Shown: in pieces, positions 42,711 to 50,661 of the stretch
How positions within the stretch are numbered: the first letter of the stretch is position 1
Layout of the letters: each line of letters opens with the position of its first letter
Made by a program: the position numbers and the translations under genes
Assembly: GCA_934394565.1 (NCBI GenBank)
Contig: CAKRQV010000009.1
Coordinates: 57,222-121,221, forward strand
Length of the DNA stretch: 64,000 bases
Direction of reading: 5' to 3'
Origin: an uncultured Lachnospiraceae bacterium
Lineage (GTDB): Bacteria; Bacillota; Clostridia; Lachnospirales; Lachnospiraceae
Notes under the pieces: model-generated
Told to the model about the DNA's origin: nothing
The model's input: the letters and a program-made list of their open reading frames with translations, nothing else
The model's database searches: none

Positions 42711-43537
42711 AATGCTTCACCTGCTTTCTCAAGATCCGCCATGGCGATCTTGTATTCCTCATCGTTCGGGGCTTTTCCGTGCCAGCCTACCTGATTCTCC
42801 ATGAAGGAAACGCCTTTACCTTTGACGGTCTTCATGATAATAGCAGTCGGCATACCCTTTACGGTCTTTGCTTCCTCAAAAGCAGCTCTCAGCTGATCCA
42901 TATCATTACCGTCAGCTACATTGATCACATGGAAGTTAAATGCTTCAAATTTCTTGTCGATCGGATACGGAGAGCATACGTCAGCTACTGCACCGTCAAT
43001 CTGGAGACCGTTGTTATCTACGATCACACAGAGATTGTCCAAATGTCTTGCGCCGGCAAACATGGAAGCCTCCCATACCTGACCTTCCTGGATCTCACCA
43101 TCACCAAGAAGTGTATATACACGATAATCCTCGTTGCTCATTTTGGCAGAAAGTGCCATACCTACGGCAACAGAAATGCCCTGGCCCAGAGAACCGCTGG
43201 ACATATCAATACCCGGTGTGTGCTGCAGACACGGATGTCCCTGCAGATGGGAACCGATGTGGCGCAGTGTCAGAAGATCCTCTACCGGGAAGTAGCCTCT
43301 GTGAGCCAGTGCGGAGTAAAGTCCCGGTGCCGTATGTCCTTTTGACAGAACGAAACGGTCACGATGCGGATCTTTCGGGTTTTTCGGGTCAATGTTCATC
43401 TCTTCAAAATAGAGATAGGTAAATACATCTGCTGCGGATAAAGATCCGCCCGGATGACCGGCCTTGGCACTGTGGACACCTGTAACGATGCCTTTTCTTA
43501 CCTCGACAGCCATCTTCTGAAGTTCTAATGTTGTCAT
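42698..43537 (-). CDS. Transketolase, N-terminal subunit (split enzyme)
   Basis: A 279-residue TPP-binding subunit: SAKAGHPGGSLSAADVFTYL, SLGQGISVAVGMALSAKM, and the TPP motif LGDGEIQEGQVWEA through VDNNGLQIDG. ATG 43537 is chosen because AAGGAG lies 8 bases before it. It overlaps the C-terminal subunit gene by 13 bases. The 123-base gap before it holds a stem CAGCCAG/CTGGCTG (about 43619-43643), perhaps an intercistronic processing or attenuation site. Confidence 0.93.
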   Translation of the reverse strand: MTTLELQKMAVEVRKGIVTGVHSAKAGHPGGSLSAADVFTYLYFEEMNIDPKNPKDPHRDRFVLSKGHTAPGLYSALAHRGYFPVEDLLTLRHIGSHLQGHPCLQHTPGIDMSSGSLGQGISVAVGMALSAKMSNEDYRVYTLLGDGEIQEGQVWEASMFAGARHLDNLCVIVDNNGLQIDGAVADVCSPYPIDKKFEAFNFHVINVADGNDMDQLRAAFEEAKTVKGMPTAIIMKTVKGKGVSFMENQVGWHGKAPNDEEYKIAMADLEKAGEALCQK

Positions 43538-43660
43538 GGAATTCTCCTTAAAATATGATGATCTCATCTACAGAACCTGCCACTGACAGTTTCTTTTTAA
43601 TAGGTGGTGATTTTATACAGCCAGACAATGGATGCCTGGCTGCACGATAGTTCTATTGTA

Positions 43661-44314
43661 TTATTCACCAAATACAGCTTTGTAATCTGCCTGGAATTTC
43701 TCAATACCCTGATCTGTCAGCGGATGTTTTGTCATCTGCTCGATAACTTTATACGGTACAGTTGCGATATCAGCACCGGCCAGAGCACAGTCTGTTACGT
43801 GAATCGGATTTCTTACGGAAGCTGCGATGATCTGTGTATCCAGACCTGCTACAGCAAAGATATCAGCGATTGTCTCGATCAGATCGATACCCGGCTGGGA
43901 AATGTCATCCAGACGGCCAAGGAACGGAGATACATATGTAGCACCTGCTCTTGCTGCCAGAAGTGCCTGGTTAGCGGAGAAGATCAGAGTTACGTTTGTC
44001 TTGATGCCCTCTGCAGACAGTACCTTTACAGCTTTCAGACCTTCTACAGTCATCGGGATCTTAACTACCATGTTCGGATGAATGGCTGCGATCTCACGGC
44101 CTTCTTTGATCATGCCTTCTGCATCTGTTGTGGTTGCCTTAACCTCACCACTGATCGGTCCGTCAACGATGGATGTGATCTCTTTGATAACCTCTTTGAA
44201 ATCTCTTCCTTCTTTGGCGATCAGGGACGGGTTTGTGGTAACGCCACAGATAACACCCATATCATTTGCTTTCTTGATGTCTTCCACGTTTGCTGTGTCA
44301 ATGAAAAAACGCAT
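43661..44314 (-). CDS. tal: Transaldolase (TalC/Fsa-type, short form)
   Basis: A 217-residue short transaldolase. [35 protein letters not shown], the Schiff-base lysine in [15 protein letters not shown] near residue 86, and [10 protein letters not shown]. It transfers a dihydroxyacetone unit between sugar phosphates. The alternative, fructose-6-phosphate aldolase, has nearly the same sequence, but the operon with rpe, tkt and rpiB favours transaldolase. A small hairpin (CAGCTGAT/ATCAGCTG, about 44352-44373) lies in the gap after rpe. Confidence 0.9.
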   Translation of the reverse strand: MRFFIDTANVEDIKKANDMGVICGVTTNPSLIAKEGRDFKEVIKEITSIVDGPISGEVKATTTDAEGMIKEGREIAAIHPNMVVKIPMTVEGLKAVKVLSAEGIKTNVTLIFSANQALLAARAGATYVSPFLGRLDDISQPGIDLIETIADIFAVAGLDTQIIAASVRNPIHVTDCALAGADIATVPYKVIEQMTKHPLTDQGIEKFQADYKAVFGE

Positions 44315-44380
44315 GTTACTTTACCTCCATGGATAATGAATTATATATGACAGCTGATGCAAAAATCAGCTGTGGCTACC

Positions 44381-45046
44381 TTACTTTTGTTCATATTCTG
44401 CAAAGATCGCTTTAAACTCTGCGATCGCTTTTTCCGGTTCACCGTTGAATACACTGGAACCGGCCACAAGCTCATCTGCACCTGCCTCAATAAGCTCCCG
44501 GACATTGGACAGCTTGACACCACCGTCGAGCTCGATTTTTACGTCAAGTCCTCTGTCATCGATCCGCTTACGCAGATCACAAATCTTACGGGTCATCGTC
44601 GGTATATATGCCTGACCGCCAAAGCCCGGATTGACCGTCATCAAAAGAACGACGTCCACATCCTCAAGCACATAATCAAGAGCCGTCAGCGGTGTAGCCG
44701 GATTTAAAACAACACAGACCTCACAGCCAAGGGCACGGATCTGCTGCAATGTCCTGTGCAGATGCTTACAGGCTTCCACGTGGACACCAATACGGTCGGC
44801 ACCTGCCTCTTTTACCTCGTTAAGATAACGGCCCGGCTCGTCCACCATCAGGTGTACATCAAAGAAAAGGTCACTGACCTTTCGCATCGAACGGATCACC
44901 GGAAAGCCAAGGGAAATACTGGGTACGAAACTGCCGTCCATCACATCGACATGAACCATCGTGACACCGGCTTTCTGGATACAGGCCAGATCACGGCCAA
45001 GATTTGCAAAATCCGCGGATAATACCGAGGGTAATAATTTTAGCAT
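44381..45046 (-). CDS. rpe: Ribulose-phosphate 3-epimerase
   Basis: A 221-residue TIM barrel interconverting ribulose 5-phosphate and xylulose 5-phosphate. LLPSVLSADFANLGRD, VHVDVMDGSFVPSISLG (metal and catalytic residues), VMTVNPGFGGQAYIP-type segment (here LMTVNPGFGGQ), and IELDGGVKLSN. First gene of the operon, behind a good promoter. Confidence 0.94.
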   Translation of the reverse strand: MLKLLPSVLSADFANLGRDLACIQKAGVTMVHVDVMDGSFVPSISLGFPVIRSMRKVSDLFFDVHLMVDEPGRYLNEVKEAGADRIGVHVEACKHLHRTLQQIRALGCEVCVVLNPATPLTALDYVLEDVDVVLLMTVNPGFGGQAYIPTMTRKICDLRKRIDDRGLDVKIELDGGVKLSNVRELIEAGADELVAGSSVFNGEPEKAIAEFKAIFAEYEQK

Positions 45047-45090
45047 ATATTTACTTCCTTAATAGTGTACTTTGTCTCTTCAGCGCCCTC

Positions 45091-45119
45091 ATTATAACAG
45101 TTTTAAAATATGCTGTCAT
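45091..45119 (-). promoter_or_regulatory. Promoter of the pentose phosphate operon
   Basis: ATGACA (45114-45119) and TATAAT (45091-45096) on the - strand with a 17-base spacer, upstream of rpe. Confidence 0.75.
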
Positions 45120-45166
45120 CCTCTTTTCTTCTTTTTCTGTTTGATTATTTACACCTAAAAGTGCCT

Positions 45167-45176
45167 GAAACGTTTC
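45167..45176. promoter_or_regulatory. LacI/CcpA-type operator candidate
   Basis: GAAACGTTTC is a CG-centred palindrome, about 48 bases upstream of the rpe -35 box. Such centres are typical of LacI-family regulators. The position suits activation or weak repression. Confidence 0.35.
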
Positions 45177-45203
45177 GTTCTGAAAAATATGCATGGCAAA
45201 ATA

Positions 45204-45231
45204 TAAGGAACTGCCACCGGAGCTTTCTTTT
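45204..45231 (+). repeat. Family B repeat, partial copy 5
   Basis: The right 18 bases (CCACCGGAGCTTTCTTTT) are identical to the other copies; the left half is degraded. It lies beyond the terminator of the NlpC/P60 gene. Confidence 0.5.
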
Positions 45232-45246
45232 ACATCGCATAAAAAA

Positions 45247-45286
45247 GCTGCGGATATACCATGTTTTCACATCGGATATCCGCAGC
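45247..45286 (-). terminator. Terminator of the NlpC/P60 gene
   Basis: GCTGCGGATAT pairs with ATATCCGCAGC. On the - strand TTTTTT follows the stem, 17 bases past the stop of the hydrolase gene. Confidence 0.8.
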
Positions 45287-45302
45287 CTGTCTTTTCTTTT
45301 TA

Positions 45303-46613
45303 TCAGATCACACGTCTTACAGCCACGATGGAACGGTAGGCTGCATTATAACTGATCTTGATGCCGTCCTTTTTGTTGCTGGCATGTACGATTGCGCCAC
45401 CACCCATATAGATGGCTACGTGGCCGGAATAACAGATAATATCACCCGGCTTAGCTTCGGAATAGGATACCCCTACACCACAGCCTCGCATCGCACCGGA
45501 AGAATGTGGCAGGCTGACACCAAAGTGTGCATAGACGGATTTGATAAATCCGGAACAGTCTGCACCGTTTGTCAGACTCTCACCACCCCATACATACGGG
45601 TTGCCGACAAACTGTGTGGCATAAGACACAACAGAGCTTCCCTTTCCACTGTAGCTTGCCCCGGAAGATCCACCTGAGCTGCTGCCGGAAGACGAACTAC
45701 CGGAGGAAGAACCACCGGACGAAGATCCGCCGGAACTGCTGCCACCGGATGTACTGTTATTTTTGCTGGCTGCCGCCTGCTGCTTCTTTGCAGCTTCAGC
45801 TGCTGCCTTTTTCTCTGCTTCAGCACGCTTTTTAGCTTCTTCAGCTGCTTTACGTGCAGCCTCCTGTGCAGCCTTTTCCTGCTGGATCTGACGGATCTGT
45901 GCAGACTGCTGACGGATCAGGGCAGAATATTCATCGGCCTTTTTCTCAGCGGCACTGATTTCGGAAGCGTAATTTGCGCTGGTCTGCTTTTTCTTTTCGA
46001 GAGCGGCATCAAGCTGCTTTTTCTCATCCTCGCTCTCCTCTTTCATCGTAACAAGCTCAGCCTTTTCGTCCTCCAGATCACGCTCGAGGGACTGTACATT
46101 CTCTACCGTAGATACATACGTCTCGAGTGCCTTGCGGTCATAGTCGTAAAGCTCCTGTGTGTACTCTGCTTTATTTAACAGATTGGAAATATTGGCATCG
46201 GACAAAAGCATCTCCGCCCAGGCAGCACTGCCACCATTTTCATAGATATAGGCGATACGTGTCTTCATCGAATCGTACTGTTTCTGCTGATCCTCCTGCG
46301 CGGTCGTCAGCTCCGCTTTGGTTGTCTCGATATCTGACTCTTTGTCGGAAATATCGCCTTCCAGAGTCTTGATCTCGGCCATCAGTTCAACCAGATCCGC
46401 ATCCATCTTATTGATTTCCTTCTGCAAAGCGGCCTTTTTGGTCTCCAGCTCATCAATCTTGGACTGCTGGCTTGCCAGATTGCTCTTGGTCTGCGCCTGC
46501 TGTTTTTCGATTGCCTTCTGTTTTTCATCCAGACTGGTCGCACCTACCGGCTGCGCCGCAGCCATCGTCAGGGCAAGCACCAGTGCCAATCCTCTCATTT
46601 TCTTACTGAACAT
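45303..46613 (-). CDS. Secreted coiled-coil NlpC/P60 peptidoglycan hydrolase (CwlO/PcsB-like)
   Basis: 436 residues. Signal peptide MFSKKMRGLALVLALTMAAA with an Ala-x-Ala-type cut near GAT. A long coiled coil (about residues 28-265) is followed by a Gly/Ser-rich linker and a C-terminal NlpC/P60 peptidase. The catalytic Cys lies in NGADCSGFIKSVY and the His in GHVAIYMGGGAIVHAS. The layout equals CwlO and PcsB, which cut peptidoglycan during growth or division under control of FtsEX. ATG 46613 is chosen because AAAAGGAG lies upstream. The promoter has a WalR-like repeat, as for such hydrolases in other Firmicutes. Confidence 0.9.
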   Translation of the reverse strand: MFSKKMRGLALVLALTMAAAQPVGATSLDEKQKAIEKQQAQTKSNLASQQSKIDELETKKAALQKEINKMDADLVELMAEIKTLEGDISDKESDIETTKAELTTAQEDQQKQYDSMKTRIAYIYENGGSAAWAEMLLSDANISNLLNKAEYTQELYDYDRKALETYVSTVENVQSLERDLEDEKAELVTMKEESEDEKKQLDAALEKKKQTSANYASEISAAEKKADEYSALIRQQSAQIRQIQQEKAAQEAARKAAEEAKKRAEAEKKAAAEAAKKQQAAASKNNSTSGGSSSGGSSSGGSSSGSSSSGSSSGGSSGASYSGKGSSVVSYATQFVGNPYVWGGESLTNGADCSGFIKSVYAHFGVSLPHSSGAMRGCGVGVSYSEAKPGDIICYSGHVAIYMGGGAIVHASNKKDGIKISYNAAYRSIVAVRRVI

Positions 46614-46735
46614 GTATACTCCTTTTATATGTAACAAATCTACAGTAACCATCCGCAGATCTTATACTCTCCCCTTGCTGCGGATATATGTAGCGTAACA
46701 CCCAAATGTTATGATTTTGTGAATTACACACCGTC

Positions 46736-46764
46736 ATACTAACACAGAGATGCAAAATTTGCAA
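46736..46764 (-). promoter_or_regulatory. Promoter of the NlpC/P60 gene
   Basis: TTGCAA (46759-46764) and TAGTAT (46736-46741) on the - strand with a 17-base spacer. Confidence 0.6.
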
Positions 46765-46771
46765 CCGTGTC

Positions 46772-46788
46772 TGTAACATTTCTGTAAT
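46772..46788 (+). promoter_or_regulatory. WalR-like direct repeat
   Basis: TGTAAC, five bases, TGTAAT, a full match to the WalR/YycF box TGTWAH-N5-TGTWAH. It starts 8 bases upstream of the -35 box of the peptidoglycan hydrolase gene. A weaker repeat, TGTTAT-N5-TGTGAA, lies at 46707-46723. Confidence 0.55.
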
Positions 46789-46836
46789 CTTTTCAACTGT
46801 ATCTGTTCCTGTAAAAAATCCTGAATGTTTCCCATT

Positions 46837-47025
46837 TTATTCATTCATCCCTTCTTCTACGGCCTTTGCCACTTCACAGGAATCCCTGTGCGGACAGTTT
46901 AAAAAGCCGCAGTCGATCTCATCAATCTGCCATTTTTCACTATCCTTCACATATACACAAAGTACAATACGTCCCTGATTCTGGCATCGGCAAAATCCAT
47001 TATAAAACACTTCTTTCTCCTGCAT
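46837..47025 (-). CDS. Small cysteine-rich protein of unknown function
   Basis: 62 residues with seven cysteines (CRCQ; CVY; CGFLNCPHRDSCE), suggesting metal binding. Ribosome-binding site AGGAGGG about 10 bases before ATG 47025. No signal peptide. Family not recognised. It ends 49 bases upstream of the WalR-like box of the hydrolase gene. Confidence 0.6.
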   Translation of the reverse strand: MQEKEVFYNGFCRCQNQGRIVLCVYVKDSEKWQIDEIDCGFLNCPHRDSCEVAKAVEEGMNE

Positions 47026-47122
47026 TCCCGTTTTTTCCCTCCTGTTTTCTTTTTTCTTTTATACTACAATCCGTACGAATCTTACGCCTTCCGATTTCAT
47101 CACATTTGCCCCTGTTAATTTC

Positions 47123-47151
47123 TTGACACTATCAGATACCCGTGCTACTAT
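47123..47151 (+). promoter_or_regulatory. Promoter of the fhs-focA unit
   Basis: TTGACA and TACTAT separated by 17 bases. The predicted start of transcription is just before the ZTP aptamer. Confidence 0.78.
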
Positions 47152-47164
47152 ACATGCAAAAGCA

Positions 47165-47280
47165 GTTCTGTGATGACTGACGGGCAAAGTGGATAACCAC
47201 GGGGAAGTCACAGGAAAGTACAGCCGACCGTCTGGGCAGCATATATAACCATAGCATCGTTATGTATGTTGCTTTTTTAT
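47165..47280 (+). promoter_or_regulatory. ZTP (pfl) riboswitch with terminator, upstream of fhs
   Basis: The aptamer has P1 CTGTGA/TCACAG (47168-47213), the inner hairpin GTGG-ATAA-CCAC, and the conserved 3' domain CCGACCGTCTGGGC (47224-47237), which marks the pfl motif. It runs into a terminator (47235-47277; GCAGCATATATAAC against GTTATGTATGTTGC, then seven Ts). Binding of ZTP/ZMP, which signals low 10-formyl-THF, should prevent the terminator and switch fhs on. Confidence 0.88.
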
Positions 47281-47354
47281 TACTATACCTGTTTCGGATA
47301 TGCAGATGCAAGACCGGAACTGCAATAATTTCATTTTTGAAAGGAGCATGTACT

Positions 47355-49040
47355 ATGGGTTACAAGACAGACATTGAAATCGCTCAGGAGTGTGTTATGG
47401 AGCCGATCACAAAGATCGCTGAAAAAGCAGGTATCGATGATAAATACCTCGAACAGTATGGCAAATACAAAGCAAAAATCGACTACAGCTTATTAAAGGA
47501 GTCTGACAGAAAAAATGGCAAACTGATCCTTGTTACCGCCATCAATCCGACACCGGCCGGTGAAGGTAAGACCACAACAACCGTAGGTCTGGCCGATGGT
47601 ATGCAAAAGCTTGGAAAAAATGTTATGGTTGCTCTGCGTGAGCCATCCCTCGGACCGGTCTTCGGTGTTAAAGGCGGTGCTGCAGGTGGCGGATACGCCC
47701 AGGTAGTCCCGATGGAAGATATCAACCTGCACTTTACCGGTGACTTCCATGCAATCGGTGCTGCCAACAACCTGCTGGCTGCCATGATCGACAACCACAT
47801 TTTCCAGGGCAATGCCTTAAATATCGACCCACGTAAGATCACCTGGAAACGCTGTGTGGACATGAACGACCGTCAGCTGCGCTACATTGTCGATGGTATG
47901 GGCGGCAAATCCAACGGTATGCCGCGTGAGGACGGCTATGATATCACTGTAGCTTCCGAGATCATGGCTGTTTTATGTCTCGCCAGCGATATCAAGGATC
48001 TGAAAGCAAGACTGTCCCGCATCATCATTGGTTATACCTATGGCAAGACATCCGAGCAGAAACCGGTCACAGCCGGTGACCTGCATGCAGAGGGCGCTAT
48101 GACTGCTCTGTTAAAGGATGCCTTAAAACCGAATCTGGTACAGACACTGGAACATGTACCGGCCATCGTACACGGCGGACCATTTGCCAATATTGCTCAC
48201 GGCTGTAACTCCGTAACAGCTACCAAAATGGCCATGAAGCTTGGCGACTATGCCATTACAGAGGCTGGTTTCGGTGCCGACCTCGGTGCGGAGAAATTCC
48301 TCGATATCAAATGCCGTATGGCCGGTCTGACACCGAACGCTGTCGTTATTGTAGCCACCGTACGTGCCCTCAAATACAATGGCGGTGTGGCCAAGGCTGA
48401 CTTAAATACTGAAAACCTGGAAGCCCTGGAAAAAGGTATGCCGAACCTGTTAAAACATGTAAGCAACATCAAAAATGTTTACGGTCTTCCGTGTGTTGTT
48501 GCCATCAACGCTTTCCCGACAGATACAAAGGCTGAGCTCGACCTTGTCGAAGCGAAATGTAAAGAACTGGGTGTAAACGTTGCCCTGTCTGAAGTATGGG
48601 CTAAGGGTGGCGAAGGCGGTATCGCCCTGGCCAAAGAAGTGATCCGTCTCTGCGAAGAGCCGGCAGACTTCCATTACAGCTACGAGCTGGAAGGCTCCAT
48701 CGAAGATAAATTAAACCAGATCGTTCAGAAAATCTACGGCGGCAGCCGTGTCGTACTGACAGCCAATGCACAGAAACAGGCTGCACAGCTTGAAGCCCTC
48801 GGCTTTGGCAACTGCCCGATCTGCGTGGCCAAGACACAGTACAGTCTCTCCGACGATGCCAAGAAGCTTGGCGCGCCGAAGGACTTCGAGGTTACCGTGC
48901 GCAACTTAAAGATCAGTGCTGGTGCAGGTTTCATTGTAGCCCTGACCGGCGAGATCATGACGATGCCGGGTCTGCCAAAGGTTCCGGCCGCTGAAAAGAT
49001 CGATGTCGACGAAAACGGTAAGATTACAGGTCTTTTCTAA
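47355..49040 (+). CDS. fhs: Formate-tetrahydrofolate ligase
   Basis: 561 residues. Makes 10-formyl-THF from formate, THF and ATP. The ATP loop is [20 protein letters not shown] near 58. Other segments: [38 protein letters not shown], and the C-terminal [16 protein letters not shown] 47355 has AAGGAG 8 bases upstream. The preceding riboswitch ties expression to the folate-C1 state, and the formate channel gene lies 33 bases behind. The enzyme is found in acetogens and many other Clostridia, so it does not by itself prove a Wood-Ljungdahl pathway. Confidence 0.96.
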   Translation: MGYKTDIEIAQECVMEPITKIAEKAGIDDKYLEQYGKYKAKIDYSLLKESDRKNGKLILVTAINPTPAGEGKTTTTVGLADGMQKLGKNVMVALREPSLGPVFGVKGGAAGGGYAQVVPMEDINLHFTGDFHAIGAANNLLAAMIDNHIFQGNALNIDPRKITWKRCVDMNDRQLRYIVDGMGGKSNGMPREDGYDITVASEIMAVLCLASDIKDLKARLSRIIIGYTYGKTSEQKPVTAGDLHAEGAMTALLKDALKPNLVQTLEHVPAIVHGGPFANIAHGCNSVTATKMAMKLGDYAITEAGFGADLGAEKFLDIKCRMAGLTPNAVVIVATVRALKYNGGVAKADLNTENLEALEKGMPNLLKHVSNIKNVYGLPCVVAINAFPTDTKAELDLVEAKCKELGVNVALSEVWAKGGEGGIALAKEVIRLCEEPADFHYSYELEGSIEDKLNQIVQKIYGGSRVVLTANAQKQAAQLEALGFGNCPICVAKTQYSLSDDAKKLGAPKDFEVTVRNLKISAGAGFIVALTGEIMTMPGLPKVPAAEKIDVDENGKITGLF

Positions 49041-49073
49041 GCCTGTATATATAAGAAAGTTTCAGGTGATCGT

Positions 49074-49844
49074 ATGTTTAAAACAGAATATGATGCACTT
49101 TGCAGTGCAGCCACAGCCAAGAGGGATCTTCTTTTGAAGAATCCCCTCGGCTACCTGATTTCATCCATGGTTGCCGGGATGTTCATCGCCTTTGGCAGCT
49201 TTGTTTCCATGAGCATCGGCGGAATACTTACCGCTGCAGGTTCTGATCTGGTCCGTTTTTTTGTACCACTGACCTTTGCTGCAGCTTTAAGTCTGGTCGT
49301 GATGGCGGGCTGTGAGCTGTTTACCGGCAATAATCTTGTCTTATCTGCCGGAGCTTTTAAGAAAAAGATTTCCTGGGGGGACGCTGTAAAGCTGTGGCTC
49401 GTCTGCTATCTGGGTAATTTTATCGGTTCCTGGATCATGGTCGGACTTTTCGAACTGACAGGCTTTGACAGCAATCCGGATATTGCTACTTTTTTTGCCA
49501 ACACCTCGGCAGCAAAGATGGGTCTGACGCCGATGGCCCAGTTTTCCCGCGGTATTCTCTGTAATATCTGCGTGTGCCTGGCTGTATGGTGTGCAACTAA
49601 GCTGAAAAGCGAATCCGGCAAGCTGATCATGATCGTATGGTGTATCCTGATCTTCATGATCTGCGGTTTCGAACACAGCATCGCAAATATGAGCATCCTC
49701 GGCGTAGGGCTTTTACATCCGATGGAACAGCTGTTAAGCGTCGGCGCTTATTTCCAGAATCTGTTTTTTGTCACCATCGGTAATATGGTCGGTGGTATCG
49801 TCTTTGTGGCGGTTCCATATCTGATCATTTCCAAAGAGGCATAA
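49074..49844 (+). CDS. focA: Formate/nitrite transporter family channel (FocA-like)
   Basis: 256 residues with six or more membrane helices. FNT family features: LGYLISSMVAGMFIAFGSF near the N-terminus, GCELFTGNNLVLSAG, and ICGFEHSIANMSI with the central conserved His. It should move formate across the membrane, feeding or relieving the formate-THF ligase encoded just upstream. AAGAAAG lies upstream of its ATG. Confidence 0.88.
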   Translation: MFKTEYDALCSAATAKRDLLLKNPLGYLISSMVAGMFIAFGSFVSMSIGGILTAAGSDLVRFFVPLTFAAALSLVVMAGCELFTGNNLVLSAGAFKKKISWGDAVKLWLVCYLGNFIGSWIMVGLFELTGFDSNPDIATFFANTSAAKMGLTPMAQFSRGILCNICVCLAVWCATKLKSESGKLIMIVWCILIFMICGFEHSIANMSILGVGLLHPMEQLLSVGAYFQNLFFVTIGNMVGGIVFVAVPYLIISKEA

Positions 49845-49920
49845 ATGCCGGCAAAAACTCCATCCTCTTAAACATTATCCTGCCCGATTGATCGGGATTA
49901 CATGATTCTGCCGGTATTTG
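49845..49920 (+). promoter_or_regulatory. Branched structure in the focA 3' UTR
   Basis: AATGCCGGCA pairs with TGCCGGTATT, enclosing a second stem CCCGAT/ATCGGG. It lies between the stop codon and the terminator proper. It may protect the 3' end or be a small RNA scaffold. Confidence 0.35.
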
Positions 49921-49946
49921 CATAATAGAGTTCTTCACTCTATACC

Positions 49947-49990
49947 AAAGAAAACCCCGGGCATCGTTTCGATGCCGCGGGGTTTTCTTT
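49947..49990. terminator. Terminator of fhs-focA
   Basis: A 19-bp stem with one mismatch (AAAGAAAACCCC and CATCG against the complement), followed by TTTTT. The A-tract on the other side makes it usable in both directions for the convergent lipoprotein gene. Confidence 0.88.
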
Positions 49991-50049
49991 TTATTTGGCT
50001 GTAAATTCATTTTGTCCTATAACCCTATAGCTCACAAAAACGCCACGAG

Positions 50050-50409
50050 CTACTGTACATCTGCCTTTTCCACCGAAATAACTTCACCTTCAAACGGATC
50101 CACTTCAGATATGGTTCCTGTGTACTTCACAGTAACATTGTCGCCATTGCTGACATTTTCCAGACCTTCCGGCTTCTTGTCAAAAGTAAAGCTGTAGCAT
50201 GCACCACTTTCATCCGTGATATCAAACATAAAATCCTTGATATCTTCAATCGTTCCTGTCAGCTCTTTTTCTTCTGTGTTTTCTTCCTGACCAGCCAAAG
50301 CACTGCTGCCGGCAGTAGAGCCTGCCTCTTTACTATCTGTCTTACCACAGCCCATCAGCAATCCCATACACAGCATCACACTGACCACAATACCTAAAAA
50401 CTTTTTCAT
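50050..50409 (-). CDS. Small lipoprotein with OB-like domain
   Basis: 119 residues. Signal MKKFLGIVVSVMLCMGLLMG with lipobox LMGC. A linker rich in Ser, Ala and Glu is followed by a beta-rich domain (TGTIEDIKDFMFDITDE then VTVKYTGTISEVD) like a small OB fold. ATG 50409 is preferred. Its promoter (50534-50562) shares an upstream motif with that of the lipoprotein gene at 61793. Confidence 0.7.
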   Translation of the reverse strand: MKKFLGIVVSVMLCMGLLMGCGKTDSKEAGSTAGSSALAGQEENTEEKELTGTIEDIKDFMFDITDESGACYSFTFDKKPEGLENVSNGDNVTVKYTGTISEVDPFEGEVISVEKADVQ

Positions 50410-50533
50410 AATACACACACCTCTTCTTTCATTGATCTTCTACATGACAGTTTCTCTGTCCCGCGGCAATACAAGTCGGATATATCCTTCTTGTGAACCA
50501 TCTCACTTGTATGTCTCGATTTTTATCTCAGAC

Positions 50534-50587
50534 AGAGTACTACACTATTTGTCATCCGTAAATAGAAAAGGTCTAAAATTAAAGAGT
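50534..50587 (-). promoter_or_regulatory. Promoter and upstream motif of small lipoprotein gene
   Basis: TTTACG and TACTCT with 17 bases between on the - strand. Nine bases upstream of -35 lies AACTCTTTAATTTTAGA, nearly the same as a motif at 62787-62803 upstream of another lipoprotein gene. An imperfect palindrome (CTATTT/AAATAG, 50545-50565) covers the -35 box. Confidence 0.45.
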
Positions 50588-50661
50588 TATTCACTTTTCT
50601 TCAGATTCTTTTAAGATTTTTTGCAAAGGCTGTGGAAAAAGCTTCTGGCAGTCGTCTACGA

